A DNA stretch of 64,000 nucleotides from Cololabis saira (GCF_033807715.1 NC_084601.1:1085001-1149000); one strand, 5' to 3'; counted from the stretch's first letter, positions 23,917 through 35,638 are shown. The notes: generated by a model from the sequence alone, not told the origin. Made by a program: numbers and translations.

Positions 23917-24052
23917 CAGCCCAAATTCCAATAAAACTGGGATGCTGTGTAAAGTATAAGTAAAAAAAAATGCTGTTTGCAAATCTCATAAACTAATATT
24001 TTATTCACAATAGAACACATAAAACATCAGATTTTTAATGTGACGAAATTGA
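23917..24052 (+). mobile_element. One end of a mariner/Tc1-type repeat
   Basis: After a TA dinucleotide it reads CAGCCCAAATTCCAATAAAAC and TGGGATGCTGTGTAAA, then TTTGCAAATCTCATAAAC and TTATTCACAATAGAACA. This is recognisable as the terminal region of a common fish mariner-like element. The opposite end is not present. Confidence 0.5.
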
Positions 24053-24493
24053 TGCAGTGTGGAGTTTAGAGATGCATGCAGTTGAACTGAGGGCTGATAA
24101 CTATTTAAATGGTTCTCCTCGTCTTTAGTTTGGAGGATGTGGTGTTCTTGTTTTCCAAAAAGAATTTAAAATGTTCTTATTATAGGACAGTTTTCAATTT
24201 TGTCTCAGTGCATGTTAAATGAGCTTTGGAAGATAACATTTTTGGGTTGTTTTCACCTGACTTGCTCTTTGGATGATAAAGTTTGAACCTGCACTTGTGG
24301 TTGGCACAGTAAAAATGTCCTTACAGAGAAACTTGTGTTCCAGAGCCCACACATTTATTTACATGATGGAACCATTCTTTTTTCAAAGCAGTCCCATCAG
24401 AGGGGAGGAAGATCTCAAACATACTGCATTGATATTTGGTTGTGTGCACAAGTGCAAAGAGATTTCTCCAGAGTCTTTAATTTTTTTGACGAT

Positions 24494-24536
24494 ACAGCTA
24501 AATTGTGAAGAACTTGAATAGCTCATCATCTATATA
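24494..24536. repeat. Left arm of a perfect palindrome flanking the Tc1 element
   Basis: The 43 bases are an exact reverse complement of 26201-26243. They lie outside the Tc1 terminal repeat and include the target TA (24535-24536). Confidence 0.9.
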
Positions 24537-24758
24537 CAGTGGGGAGAACAAGTATTTGATACACTGCCGATTTTGCAGGTTTTCCCACTTGCAAAGCATG
24601 TAGAAGTCTGTAATTTTTATCATAGGTACTCTTCAACTGTGAGTGATGGAATGTAAAAAAAAAATCCAGAAAATCACATTGTATGATTTTCTTTTTTAAG
24701 TAATTAATTTGCATTTTATTGCATGACATAAGTATTTGATACATCAGAAAAACAGAAC

Positions 24759-25781
24759 TTAATATTTGGTACAGAAACCTTTGTTTGCAATTACAGATAT
24801 CAGACGTTTCCTGTAGTTCTTGACCAGGTTTTCACACACTGCAGCAGGGATTTTGGCCCACTCCTCCATACAGATCTTCTCCAGATCCTTCAGGTTTCGG
24901 GGCTGTCGCTGGGCAATACGGACTTTCAGCTCCCTCCAAAGATTTTCTATTGGGTTCAGGTCTGGAGACTGGCTAGGCCACTCCAGGACCTTGAAATGCT
25001 TCTTACGGAGCCACTCCTTAGTTGCCCTGGCTGTGTGTTTCGGGTCGTTGTCATGCTGGAAGACCCAGCCACGACCCATCTTCAATGCTCTTACTGAGGG
25101 AAGGAGGTTGTTGGCCAAGATCTCGCGATACATGGCCCCATCCATCCTCCCCTCAATACGGTGCAGTCGTCCTGTCCCCTTTGCAGAAAAGCATCCCCAA
25201 AGAATGATGTTTCCACCTCCATGCTTCACGGTTGGGATGGTGTTCTTGGGGTTGTACTCATCCTTCTTCTTCCTCCAAACACAGCGAATGGAGTTTAGAC
25301 CAAAAAGCTCTATTTTAGTCTCATCAGACCACATGACCTTCTCCCATTCCTCCTCTGGATCATCCAGATGGTCATTGGCAAACTTCAGACGGGCCTTGAC
25401 ATGCACTGGCTTGAGCAGGGGGACCTTGCGTGCGCTGCAGGATTTTAATCCATGACGGCGTAGTGTGTTACTAATGGTTTTCTTTGAGACTGTGGTCCCA
25501 GCTCTCTTCAGGTCATTGACCAGGTCCTGCCGTGTAGTTCTGGGCTGATCCCTCACCTTCCTCATGATCATTGATGCCCCACCAGGTGAGATTTTGCATG
25601 GAGCCCCAGACCGAGGGAGATTGACCGTCATCTTGAACTTCTTCCATTTTCTAATAATTGTGCCAACAGTTGTTGCCTTCTCACCAAGCTGCTTGCCTAT
25701 TGTCCTGTAGCCCATCCCAGCCTTGTGCAGGTCTACAATTGTATCCCTGATGTCCTTACACAGCTCTCTGGTCTTGGCCAG
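24759..25781 (-). CDS. Tc1-type DDE transposase, start codon replaced by CTG
   Basis: The enzyme would bind the inverted repeats and cut and paste the element at TA sites. From the CTG at 25779-25781 the frame is open for 340 codons to TAA at 24759, the usual length of the family. The first in-frame ATG is codon 23 (25713-25715). The N-terminus carries the paired-type helix-turn-helix DNA-binding region ([13 protein letters not shown] onward, [25 protein letters not shown]). The catalytic triad is present: D153 in WSDETK, D244 in QHDNDPKH and E279 in NPIENLW, numbered from the CTG, with 34 residues between the second and third. The glycine-rich [13 protein letters not shown] box is intact. 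The only obvious defect is the missing ATG, which would remove part of the first HTH subdomain. Confidence 0.88.
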   Translation of the reverse strand: MAKTRELCKDIRDTIVDLHKAGMGYRTIGKQLGEKATTVGTIIRKWKKFKMTVNLPRSGAPCKISPGGASMIMRKVRDQPRTTRQDLVNDLKRAGTTVSKKTISNTLRRHGLKSCSARKVPLLKPVHVKARLKFANDHLDDPEEEWEKVMWSDETKIELFGLNSIRCVWRKKKDEYNPKNTIPTVKHGGGNIILWGCFSAKGTGRLHRIEGRMDGAMYREILANNLLPSVRALKMGRGWVFQHDNDPKHTARATKEWLRKKHFKVLEWPSQSPDLNPIENLWRELKVRIAQRQPRNLKDLEKICMEEWAKIPAAVCENLVKNYRKRLISVIANKGFCTKY

Positions 25782-26055
25782 TGTGGAGAGGTTGGAGTTT
25801 GTTTGATTGAGTGTGTGGACAGGTGTCTTTTATACAGGTAACAAGTTCAAACAGGTGCAGTTAATACAGGTAATGAGTGGAGAACAGGAGGGCTTCTTAA
25901 AGAAGAACTAACAGGTCTGTGAGAGCCGGAAGTCTTACTGGTTGACAGGTGATCAAATACTTATGTCATGCAATAAAATGCAAATTAATTACTTAAAAAT
26001 CATACAATGTGATTTTCTGGATTTTTTTTTTTAGATTCTGTCACTCACAGTTGCA

Positions 26056-26119
26056 GATTATGATGATGATTATGATGATGATGATGATGATGATGATTAT
26101 TATTATTATTATTATTATA
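26056..26119. repeat. (ATG)n(ATT)n microsatellite inside the right Tc1 repeat
   Basis: A run of GAT/GATTAT units followed by ATT units replaces the corresponding short ATCATAGGTACTC segment of the left repeat (about 24620-24632). Confidence 0.85.
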
Positions 26120-26200
26120 AAAATTACAGACTTCTACATGCTTTGCAAGTGGGAAAACCTGCAAAATCGGCAGTGTATCAAATACTTGTTCTCCCCACTG

Positions 26201-26243
26201 TATATAGATGATGAGCTATTCAAGTTCTTCACAATTTAGCTGT
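26201..26243. repeat. Right arm of the palindrome flanking the Tc1 element
   Basis: Exact reverse complement of 24494-24536. Removing the transposon and one TA gives an 84-bp perfect palindrome with TA at its centre. Confidence 0.9.
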
Positions 26244-28086
26244 GAGGGCATTCTGAAATGATTTTACGATTTATAGACACACTGTTTTTGCAGGAGAGTC
26301 TCCAGGCATGTCACTGACAACTGGCTGCAGTTTAGTGGAAAGTCTTCATGCTAGAATTTAAAGAAATAAAACGATTTTGGAAATGCTGGTCTGTGTTTTG
26401 TTGTACTGTGGCAGTAACAACGGTGCCACATAAATGTGCTCTTTAGATTTTTCCACTATAGAACCCGGTAAAATGATCGTTTACAGACCCCCAAAATTCC
26501 AGCTTTGTATGGATGATACGCTGGTTTTATAAAATACTTTTGCGTTTAGGCCTGAGCTTGTCTTTGTGTGGAAGAGGCTTTAATGTTTACTGTTTTACCG
26601 CTTGTTCTTTTATTTATTTTTTTACTATTTTTTGTTTACTATTGTTTTTTAATTTAAGCTCCTTGGTTGGCTCAAACGGAGAAGTGGTTTCTTTTTTTTT
26701 TCTTTAAACAAGTTGCAGCACTCAAAAGAAATGAGGGAAGCAGAGAAAGGAGAATGAGATGGGAGAGGGTGGAGCTGACAGAGGACAGACATTAATGTCA
26801 CTCTGACTGCAGCTTCCTCACTCTTGCTCTGCAAATACCGGCTGCTGCAGATTCATTAGAGGTTACACCAAGGTCAAAATGCCCGTGACGGTACAGAGTG
26901 ACGTGTATGCAGTCATATTTCCCCATCCACCATTTTTGTCAGTATGCATTAAGGATATTCTTTTGAGATGGATTTACAAGTGTTTTATATCTGTAAATCA
27001 AGAGAACACTGCTCAGGATATCTTTTAATAATCCATTGAAGTTGAAGTCATTTTTTTAATGACCTTCTCTGGTCTAGTTCATCATTACCTGAGCAGAATA
27101 TTTATATGCAGGCCATGTGATATGTCAGATGGCAAATATCTCTGGACTGGTGTCTCTTATACAGTTCACCCAGTAAGACTGACTGAAACATTTTTAATTG
27201 ACTCAGGTAATTAACTCCATATTTGGGGAAAGAAGCTGGTTTCATCTCGCTTTTTTCTTTATTCTTCAGATTATCTGCAGTTTTGTTTAATTCTGAGTAT
27301 CCTGACTATTGTGGAAAATGTGTGTAGTGTTTTCTAGTCGAGGTATGAATGTTCGGTTTTAGTAGTGCACCCTTTTACTTCCTTGTGCTTCATTTATTCC
27401 TCTTGCCCCATACATAAGTCAATATAGTTTATCGAAGCTAGTAAAGTCTTTTGGGTTAATTGGGTTAATTACAGTTGACATTAACTTCACTGGGGAAAGT
27501 TAATTTATCAGTTTGTTCTATTTTGTTTGTGGAAAACCCTTTCTCTGAGTTGATGCTCAGCTCGCACTGTTTCCCATTTAACTCTTCTATTGAAGTGAGT
27601 GTCTGATGGCATCTCAGGCTGGCATGTTTTTAAATGTAGTTATTATTCATACTGATGTTTTTCATCCTTGTTAAGACATCTGAAAGTCTTAAAAATGCTC
27701 TCCAAACCAAAGAGAGCGGTTCCTGAGTTCCGAGCTATCACCACACAGTAATGTAACATTGATATAACTTTGGCAATCCCATCTCTTTGTTGATCTTTGG
27801 AGAGATACTGAAACCAGTGGATGTGGAGATGAAGGAAAACTGATTTTGAAAATATTTGCTTCCCCTGCTTCCTACTGGTCTCTGCATGACAGAGGTGTCT
27901 CCTCCTGGTAGGAAACTGCTTGAAAATCCTTTAATTTCATGCACATGAATGACATAAAAACATCTAGAAATTGTAAAGAGCCATGTCCTGAAGCTTGTAC
28001 AGACTCCACTGATTGTAAGGCTGCTGTACCTGTTAGTGAAGATGAGCTGAGTTAAATGTCCAGCAGCTGTTTGGCTGCAGTAGAAT
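26244..28086. other. Intronic sequence, nothing recognised
   Basis: T-rich runs at 26590-26700 and unique-looking DNA. No exon or element end was seen. Confidence 0.4.
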
Positions 28087-28560
28087 GGCCCTTTTCCACT
28101 AGTACCTACTCAGCGCTTCTACCCGCCACGCCCCCGTCTTGCTCTTTTCCACTACGGGCCAAGGTGGGTGGACCGTGCCAAGCAGATACTATTTCTGTAA
28201 CCATTCTGCCGAGGTTCTAACCGGGCTGAGCCGGGACTACTGTATATCCAACGTCATCACCCTCCACGCCACTGATTGGTCGGGGGGCGGGACCGTCAAA
28301 CGTTTGAATCAGGAAGCGCAAGTTGCGAATTTTATTATACAGCGCAAACGTCTGTTTGGTGATCCAACTCTGAGGTGCAGATGTTCATAAACCTGGTGGC
28401 TGAGGAGAGAATTAAAAAAGGGATGTAGACGGGCTGTTTTACTCTCAGCCGCTCGCGGCTCCAGCTGATTTCTGATCAGCGCGACACGAACAAAGGGATT
28501 GCGCAATCCAGTACGTCACAGCAGCTTCACCCCAACCCCCCCACTTCTCCCCTGGAGGGG
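28087..28560 (+). mobile_element. Truncated DNA-transposon-like repeat (GGCCCTTTTCCACTA end)
   Basis: GGCCCTTTTCCACTAGTACC and the internal TTTTCCACTACGGGCC, CTGCCGAGGTTC and ACTGATTGGTC phrases belong to a common fish non-autonomous element. Only the left terminus is present; the right side runs into an L2-like tail. The 83-codon open frame here is not a gene. Confidence 0.5.
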
Positions 28561-28577
28561 GAAAACAACATTGTTTC

Positions 28578-28640
28578 ATGTAAAACACTTAATTGTCTTG
28601 TACATGCAATATGGTATACAAATAAACGTGCCTTGCCTTT
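28578..28640 (+). mobile_element. LINE 3' tail (CTTGCC type)
   Basis: GTAAAACACTTAATTGTCTTG and ACAAATAAACGTGCCTTGCC resemble the tail at 3500-3590. Confidence 0.5.
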
Positions 28641-29849
28641 TGAACCATAGCAGATGTGGAACAATGAACATGTGCATATACTGATTTTCAGATCATCAAT
28701 GAATCCATTTTTCTTTTCTTTTAAATAAGTTCCGTGTCATTTCACATTAAACTGTGAAATTAATTCTAAACAACATGTTGGTTTGTAGAAAAAGCACATC
28801 CAGCCTTCTCTATTATCTGTCTTGGAGCTAACGAACTACAGCAATCTACAGTATTATTAGTTGTACGGTGGTAATGAACGGTAGTGCTTGCTGATGGAAG
28901 AAATTATAAGCAATGATAAAATATCAGAAAGCAGACCTAATGGTCTCCTGGTCTGCATCAGTTATTAGAAATTAGAGTGCAGTCATGTTTATTGTTTCAA
29001 AATCTTCATGTGAAGTCAGTTGTGCTCTTGTAATATGAGCCGGCAGTCCAATCCTACGTGAAGGGAAAACTGTCCTCACGGCCGGGGATTTAACTGTCAT
29101 TTGTTATGTGGGAGGTGTAGGGAACAGTTATTGATGGAAGAATATTGATTGCTTCATCGTGTGTGCTTCTAAGAGTGTCAACATCATGAATCTGTCAGGA
29201 AATAAGATTTTATTTTTCACATTTACGGCTTTGACCAGCTTCTCTGTTTGACACCTTTGCTTCGGACAGCTCTCCAGCCGAGTTTCTGTCAGAGTTGTTA
29301 ACAGCTCTGTTGCTGCTGCCCCAGTAGATGACTGGAGATAAAGCTGCTCTCCCCCTCACATTTCTAGTGATCAGCAGCTGCAAACACTGAAGGTCTCGGG
29401 CTCCGTGTTTTCAGCACCTCCATTTCTGCTGAGTTAGTTTCCAGTACCACTTGAATAGTGCCACACCTAAATATTGCAAATAAAAAACCTGGAGATGCCA
29501 AAATGAGAAAAACTGGCAAATGTCCCAACCCCCTATTTTATGCTTTCATGAGGTAGATTTTCAGACAGTTTAGCGCAAAACTGTGATGGGAACACTTTTT
29601 TCACATTTGTACGTCTCTATCATTGGATGTGACGTAGTCAGTCACATGACCATTTGAATGACCAGCTGCTATTTGGTCTTCTGTTGACTATTTTTGCATC
29701 AGCCGACGCGGCAGTCGCAATAATTTGCCCGAAACTAAAGATAGAGAAAGAGATATTATTCTTTGTTTTGAAGAGAATTCTCCTCGGACGATATTCTCGG
29801 AGAGTGGTGCTGATTAAAAAGAAGTCTTGTGGGCAACATTGCACAAGAA
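28641..29849. other. Intronic sequence, possibly old repeat near 29510-29830
   Basis: GTGATGGGAACACTTTTTTC and the following GACGTAGTCAGTCACATGACC resemble a fish non-autonomous element, but no ends were identified. The rest is unremarkable. Confidence 0.35.
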
Positions 29850-29852
29850 TTA

Positions 29853-31050
29853 GGCCCTGTCCCAATCCCCCTCCCCTAGTCCTACTTTTAATCCTTACCC
29901 CTAAATTTTGCACATTCCCGTGAGGGTAGTGGTGTCCCAATTCCTCTTTGCATCTAGAGGGAGTGCGGAAAACGCGTGTAGTGGCTATGAATCTGTCCCT
30001 ACAGATTGAGGGATTTCAGATCCTCACTAGCTGATCTAGGGCCAGAAAAATTTCCCAGAATGCTTTTCGTCGTCATTTGCGGACTGAATCAAAAAAAAAA
30101 CATGGCGGACATTTCTTATTTTTTAGTGAATAAAATCAATATTTTGAGTTAGTTTCTGCATAAAAATGTGTTTTGATTACATTTCTAGCGAGAAATATAT
30201 ATTTTACTTTCATAATATTCACTCAGTGATTGTACATAATCACTCGTTTGCCCGTTGTTGCGAAGTCTTTTTCAGACTCGCCAGAATAAAGGCTGATTTA
30301 TGGTTCCGCGTTACACCAACGCAGAGCCTACGTGTAGGTTACGCGGCGGCGCGCGCCGTACGCCGTACCCTACACCGTACCCTATGCCATAGGCTATGCG
30401 TCGATTTAACGCGGAAACCTAAATCAGCTCCCGAGCCGGCAGGCTGTCCTCATCTCGAAATTTTCGGAGCTACAACTGTTAGATTTCATCTATTAAACCA
30501 ACATTTATCTTCCTAAATGATTTATTTCAGCCAGCGGTAATTCTCCACAGAGCTGCAGGTTTCTCCCCAGGACGACGGTGCAGGTTGACCGGGCCATGAG
30601 CTGCTGCTGTTACCATGGTAACAGCTGCTGCTGCTGCTCCGAGCCGGCGGCTCTTCTCCAAAAACATCAGATCAAATTTCTTAACAGGCGTTATTTGGAT
30701 AAACTGAGCCCAGGTTGGGGATCTTAATGCCTGAAAAAATATTAAAACTTAATAAAGTGGCATATTAACAGCGCTACAGCTGAAATTAAAACAGCTTTTA
30801 TCTCTGGGCTTCCTGATATGGTGTGAAGTTTGTGCAAACGTAACTACGCAGTCGCTTAGGTACCCGAACGTAAACCACGCAGTGACGTAGCTACATTTAG
30901 GGGTGGTGCAAAAAGTAGGAGTAGGGGGAGTATTGGGACAGGGCCCTGGGAAGATTTCAAGTGCCCTAAAATCTGTCCCTTCTTTTTTAGGGCTAGTGGT
31001 AGTGAGGGAGGGCTAGTGGTAGAAAGTAGGGGGTGTACTGGGATTGGCCC
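29853..31050. mobile_element. TTA-flanked non-autonomous DNA element, PIF/Harbinger-like
   Basis: It is flanked by TTA on both sides (29850-29852 and 31051-31053), a 3-bp TWA duplication. The left end is GGCCCTGTCCCAATCCCCC. A strongly matching inverted copy (GGCCCTGTCCCAATACTCCC) ends at 30945, 105 bp before the outer right end GGATTGGCCC. The structure therefore looks like two overlapping or nested related termini. A GC-rich palindromic repeat lies inside. No transposase is present. Confidence 0.6.
30287..30429. repeat. GC-rich palindromic MITE, most complete copy
   Basis: It starts TAAAGGCTGATTTATGGTTCC and ends with the inverted form GCGGAAACCTAAATCAG. The centre is CG-dense, with several TACGCCGTA/CCTACACCGTA palindromic steps. 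It is predicted to fold as a long imperfect hairpin. Confidence 0.7.
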
Positions 31051-31053
31051 TTA

Positions 31054-34000
31054 CACTCACTCGCAAAACAACGTTGAATGGAACAGAATGAAAGGACATG
31101 CATGCGATCCCCTGTGGTTCTGGTGTGGTTCTGACCACCGGGTCAGACACATAACCCCTCAGCCTCGCTAATTCTGCTCTGTTTGCCCCTCAGTCATTAG
31201 TCCATGAGCTAATAGAGTCATCAGTCGACATTTTCTGGACCATTTTACAAAACGGTTCAGGATGAATGGCTGTAAACGTCCTGGACAAACAAAACAACAT
31301 GATCCTCAAAGTGCTGCCTGCTTTGTCCAGATGTAAATGGGCTTGCTCAAGCAGGAAGATTGTGCTGTCTCCGGTTTCAGCGCCATGACGATATGCAAAC
31401 ATCAGTGCATCTTGAAACGGGCCTGTTCTGCTCACTGATGCTGGCCAGGAACAGTCTCTCCTGGACTTCCAACATGTCAGATGTTCCAGTGGTTTGTTTA
31501 TATTTACTGAAGGAAGATTAATTAGATGTTTTTTACAGGTACTAGAAGAAAGAAAGGAAGTATTTTATTCCACCGGGAACTGCTTCAGGCTCAGGATTAG
31601 GTTGGAGAGAGGCTGCTGGTTTGTGGATAGGTGGCCGGTGCAGGAGCTGCAGCAAGACAATCACAACCTGCAGCTTTATTCCGCTAGATTAGTAATTAAC
31701 CATCATGGAAATGTATACATTTTATGCATTAATCAGATATCTGACTTTAGTTAAAGATTTCATGGTAAAAGTCATAGTGATGGTTGTGATCCTTAGTTCT
31801 TAGAATATGTTTCCATTGTACTCTCATACATTTAACTTCTCAATTTCCAAATCTTTGTGGCAGGAAAATGGGAACCTTCATAATGTTTTTACATTTTAAT
31901 GTCCTGTTTCCGCTGAGAGTTTTCATGCTAAAATGTAACATTTGGATTTGCAGCTTTGCACTTGTGAGGAGATTGTTACAGGGGTAGCTTGTCATCGGGT
32001 ATGTAAAAATAAAATCCTTTGACATAAAATGACAGTAAACATAGCAAAGAGAAGTAGAAAGACACTTAATTTCAGGACAGAATCTGAATATTTTACTGAA
32101 GAGCTTGACTGACTTTTCACTACGTTGCGTGGCTTTTCCTTTCTGTTTGTAGATGGTCAGCATCTTAACCATGTCGTGGTTCAACAATGCAGTTAATGGT
32201 GTTTTTCTGTTGCACTCATTCATGGAAACACTCAGCAGTGGTTGTTCTTGCAGAGATGTGGGTTGGCAGCCTGTGATTGAAGGATGAGCCTGTCATGTAG
32301 ACTAAGTCTCCACGACACACATATATTGTTATCGAACAGAGCGAGCGTGCTGTAACAGAAGCAGAATGATTGCTTGTTGCAGAGTATTTTTGTGTTTTGG
32401 GCTTGACATTTTCTTCTTTTACATCCATTTGTTTCTTAAGTGTGTATTTGTGTCTATGTCATCTCCCTTTCTGTGTTTCCATGTTCTGCCTGTCTGCACA
32501 CCCACACACAGACATCCATCCCAGCTTTCTCCTTCTCTTTCTTCTTGTCCTGTTTTTGTACTCGTTCCGCTTTCCTGCTCAGACGTCCCCTCTCTCCGTC
32601 TCTCATCTCTCCTCTGCCGCGCTGCAGAGGGTCACCCAGGTCTCTGGTAAATCGGGGCTCTCAGATGAAGATAGATGAAATGTCTTTGCAGCAAGCCGGC
32701 GAGCGATTCCGACACGTGTCCCGCTGCTCGGTGCCATTTCATTGGTCTGACCTTTACATGGGGCAGGCGATAGCCATCCATCCACACGGATCCACACGCC
32801 CAAGGTGTAAATCAGGATGCGATGATGACGTCCATCCACACCAGTCACTGACAATCCATCACATTTGACAGATTTCTCAGGGATTTTTGTTCATCCCCCC
32901 CTTAGTGTCCAAGTCTTTCCTGCTGCTGAATTTAAAATCAGGGAAGAAGAAGAAGGAAAATAAACCCTGTTGCAGATGAAGTTGTCGCTGTGGAGGAGTA
33001 ACTTTATTTGTCTTGACGTGTTGGAATGTGCACTATGCAGCCTCAGAGATGCTCTGGTTTTGTCGGAAAAGACAGCACCTGTATTTGTTTCCACATGTTT
33101 TCTTGGCATTATATGCAGTGTTTAGGAATGCTGGAGTGGAGTCTGAAAGTTGCAGTGGAAGTATAAAGCGTGTTAAGCTGACCTGTTTGTGTGTGTGTGT
33201 GTTGGCTGACCTCCAGGCTACCGACATCTATCCGCTGCCAAACGGGTGCGGGACGACTGCAGTGCATTTCACACTCCAGCTGTGTGTGTTTCAGCCTGTG
33301 GACGCTGCTTGACCTTTCATTTGACCACTCATCCTGCCACTTCCTTGCATCTTTATGCAATTTATCTATTAGCTTCTTGTTGCACTTTTTCAGTCCTTCA
33401 AACTGCAGACTCACAAACAAACACAGTGTTGTATTTCTGTCTTTGTGAACCTTTAGACGGTGCCAGCTCCAGTTGAGTTGAGACAAGCCAAGTATTTTGG
33501 TTCTCTTTCTAGCTATAAGAATGAATTTGATCCCGGTTTTAACATTGTAGCAAGCAGAGGCTTGTTCTCCTCCCCTTGCTGTCGAGGTTTATTTCATACA
33601 TGGTTCAACAGCATTAGTTAAGAGCCAGTTCTGACCACAGCTCAACCTGAACAAATGGTGGTTGCTGCCGGCCCTGAAACCCTTAAGCTTTCCTTTTGAA
33701 GCTCCGCTCCCAACTAAGAGCCTGCCAAGGTCCAAGCACAAACAGAACCCACATGATCGGAGCAAATCATGGATTAGCCCCTTTATTCATAATCTTCTGT
33801 TAATAAGCAGCAGCAGATTTACCTGTTTTACACAGAAAAGCATTTGTTCACAGTGAATGGAGTGTTTATGTCAAACACACTATCTTGCCTGATGGAAACA
33901 CAGATTATTTTTGTTCCAACTGTTGAAGTGTGGTGGATGAGTGATCTACCACGGCTTCACATTTATTTGACTGTAAATGATCAGTAATGATGTGTTTTGT

Positions 34001-34343
34001 GCACTTCTCATTTGTTTGCAAATAACACGTTAAAGGGTGGATCAAAGGACATTTTTCATCTCCCTCACTGCTCTTCGTTAATTATTAAATGTTTTCATTC
34101 ATGATATTCTAGTTTTTGTCTTTACTGGTGTAGTCTTATGGTCGTTTCATGTTTTCGTGTGGCTGTTTTTTGAGTTTCTTCAGCCAGGTTTCCACCTAAA
34201 ATCAAGGGATGATGCAACTGGGGTTAGAAAGGACAACACTGGAGGGCATGTAGCTCGCCTTACTCTTTACCTGAACAGGAACAAGCTGAGCTTCGTTTGA
34301 GAAAAACTCTCAAAGGCTTGAATCAAGACCACTGGACTGTTTG
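31054..34343. other. Intronic sequence, no gene recognised
   Basis: Several 60-140 codon open frames occur on both strands (for example 31840-32223 and 32440-32868), but none shows a domain or splice context. About 32640-32870 is repeat-free and may be regulatory. Confidence 0.4.
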
Positions 34344-34443
34344 TTCTTCAATACGTTTCACCCTCATCCAGAAGGCATCGTCGGTTCCAATAGGCTGGAG
34401 ATTTTCTACGCCTTCTGGATGGAGGTTGAAACATGTTCAAGAA
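34344..34443. repeat. Inverted repeat with about 33-bp arms
   Basis: TTCTTCAATACGTTTCACCC...CAGAAGGC (34344-34376) pairs with GCCTTCTGGATGGAGG...TTCAAGAA (34410-34443), with a few mismatches and a loop of about 33 bp. The right arm and following GGAAAGTCCAGGTGCCTTGG resemble a hairpin repeat common in fish. Confidence 0.65.
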
Positions 34444-34843
34444 CGAATGGAAAGTCCAGGTGCCTTGGATAACCCTTGAGAGTCCACACCAGTGTTTATC
34501 TCTAATCATATGGAGGAGATGATCCTTCGTCAACCAGTACACCTCTGGCAGGGTTTAAAGCAGACCTATTATGACATTTAATGTATATTTTAAACAGGCC
34601 TTGAATGTCTTAAAAACAATCAAAAGCTTGTTTTTTCTACATAAATCAGAAATTCAGCCTGTGGGCCATGTCTCTAGTTTTACCGTTTCTAACCTCCTTT
34701 TCTATGAGGGATTCTGAGGGGCGGGGCTATGATAATGAGCTCTGTGCTGATTTGCTGCCTGAATGACGTGTAGCAGGGGAGGGAACAAAGCCTCTCCGAG
34801 GAGAAGAGCAGCGGCTCCGTAAACTATTAAAGCGTGTCCCATG

Positions 34844-35560
34844 TAGGGTTGCAAAATTCCGGGAATTTTCAAAGTTGGAAACTTTCCATGGGAATTAACG
34901 GGAATATATGGGAATTAACGGGAATAAATAGGAAATTTACAGAATTGAAGGTTGGCCCTTAACAGGGAACTTAAATATAGTTGGGGGAAATATATTGTAG
35001 CATAGTCTTGGCTAAAACAACCAGATTTAATGCAAGTACACTCCTCAATCACATGCACACAGCACATTGCTTACTGCAGGGCTATTGAGGCCACGCCCCC
35101 TACAGGCACTGTGCATTCCTCCATCACATGCACAGGTGATTTCTTGAAGCCTGGAGGCCACACATTTGAGCTCAAAGCACAAGACTATTGAAGCCAAACA
35201 TTTGAGCCCACGGACTATATAAAGTCAAGTAAGTTTTGATAATATTATGGGGTAAATATATTTGATCTATAATGGTATTAATGTTTAACTTGCAAATATT
35301 AAATAAAAATGTATTAACACAGTAGCTAGCTAGCTGGTAAGTTAGGTGCTAATGTTTGGATATGATACAGTTTGTTTAAATTACCCCCAATTTCCAGTTA
35401 ATTCCCATAAATTCCCAATAATTCCCATAAATTCCCATAATTCCCATGGAAAGTTTCCAATTTGGAATATTTCCAAAATTCCCCAGCTTAACTTCCCATG
35501 GAAAGTTTCCGGAAAGTTTCCGGAAATTTACCGGAAATTTTCCACCCCTTTGCAACCCTA
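34844..35560. mobile_element. Non-autonomous hAT element D (717 bp)
   Basis: Termini TAGGGTTGCAAA and TTTGCAACCCTA (inverted) are flanked by GTCCCATG (34836-34843, 35561-35568). The interior near both ends is rich in GGGAATT/AATTCCC and GGAAAGTTTCC repeats. The paralogous copy 2 of the host transposon has a single GTCCCATG at 42053-42060, so the insertion and its duplication are directly confirmed. Confidence 0.95.
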
Positions 35561-35638
35561 GTCCCATGCAATCGAACTTCTGTGACAAAATCAATTCCGT
35601 TGCTTTATTTTCTATTGGGTTGTCCTAACTGGCCGTGA

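Larger units (their letters stand above)
24537..26200 (-). mobile_element. Nearly intact Tc1/mariner transposon (1664 bp)
   Basis: The ends read CAGTGGGGAGAACAAGTATT in inverted orientation and are flanked by TA. The terminal repeats are long (about 24537-24741 and 25952-26200). Each carries an outer and an inner AAGTATTTGATA motif, the IR/DR organisation of Sleeping Beauty-like elements. One minus-strand transposase gene lies between them. The right repeat contains an expanded ATG/ATT microsatellite absent from the left one. Very high similarity of the two ends suggests recent insertion. Confidence 0.93.

Noticed and set aside
24820..25455. 211-codon plus-strand open frame
   Set aside because: It is the antisense shadow of the Tc1 transposase gene on the minus strand.
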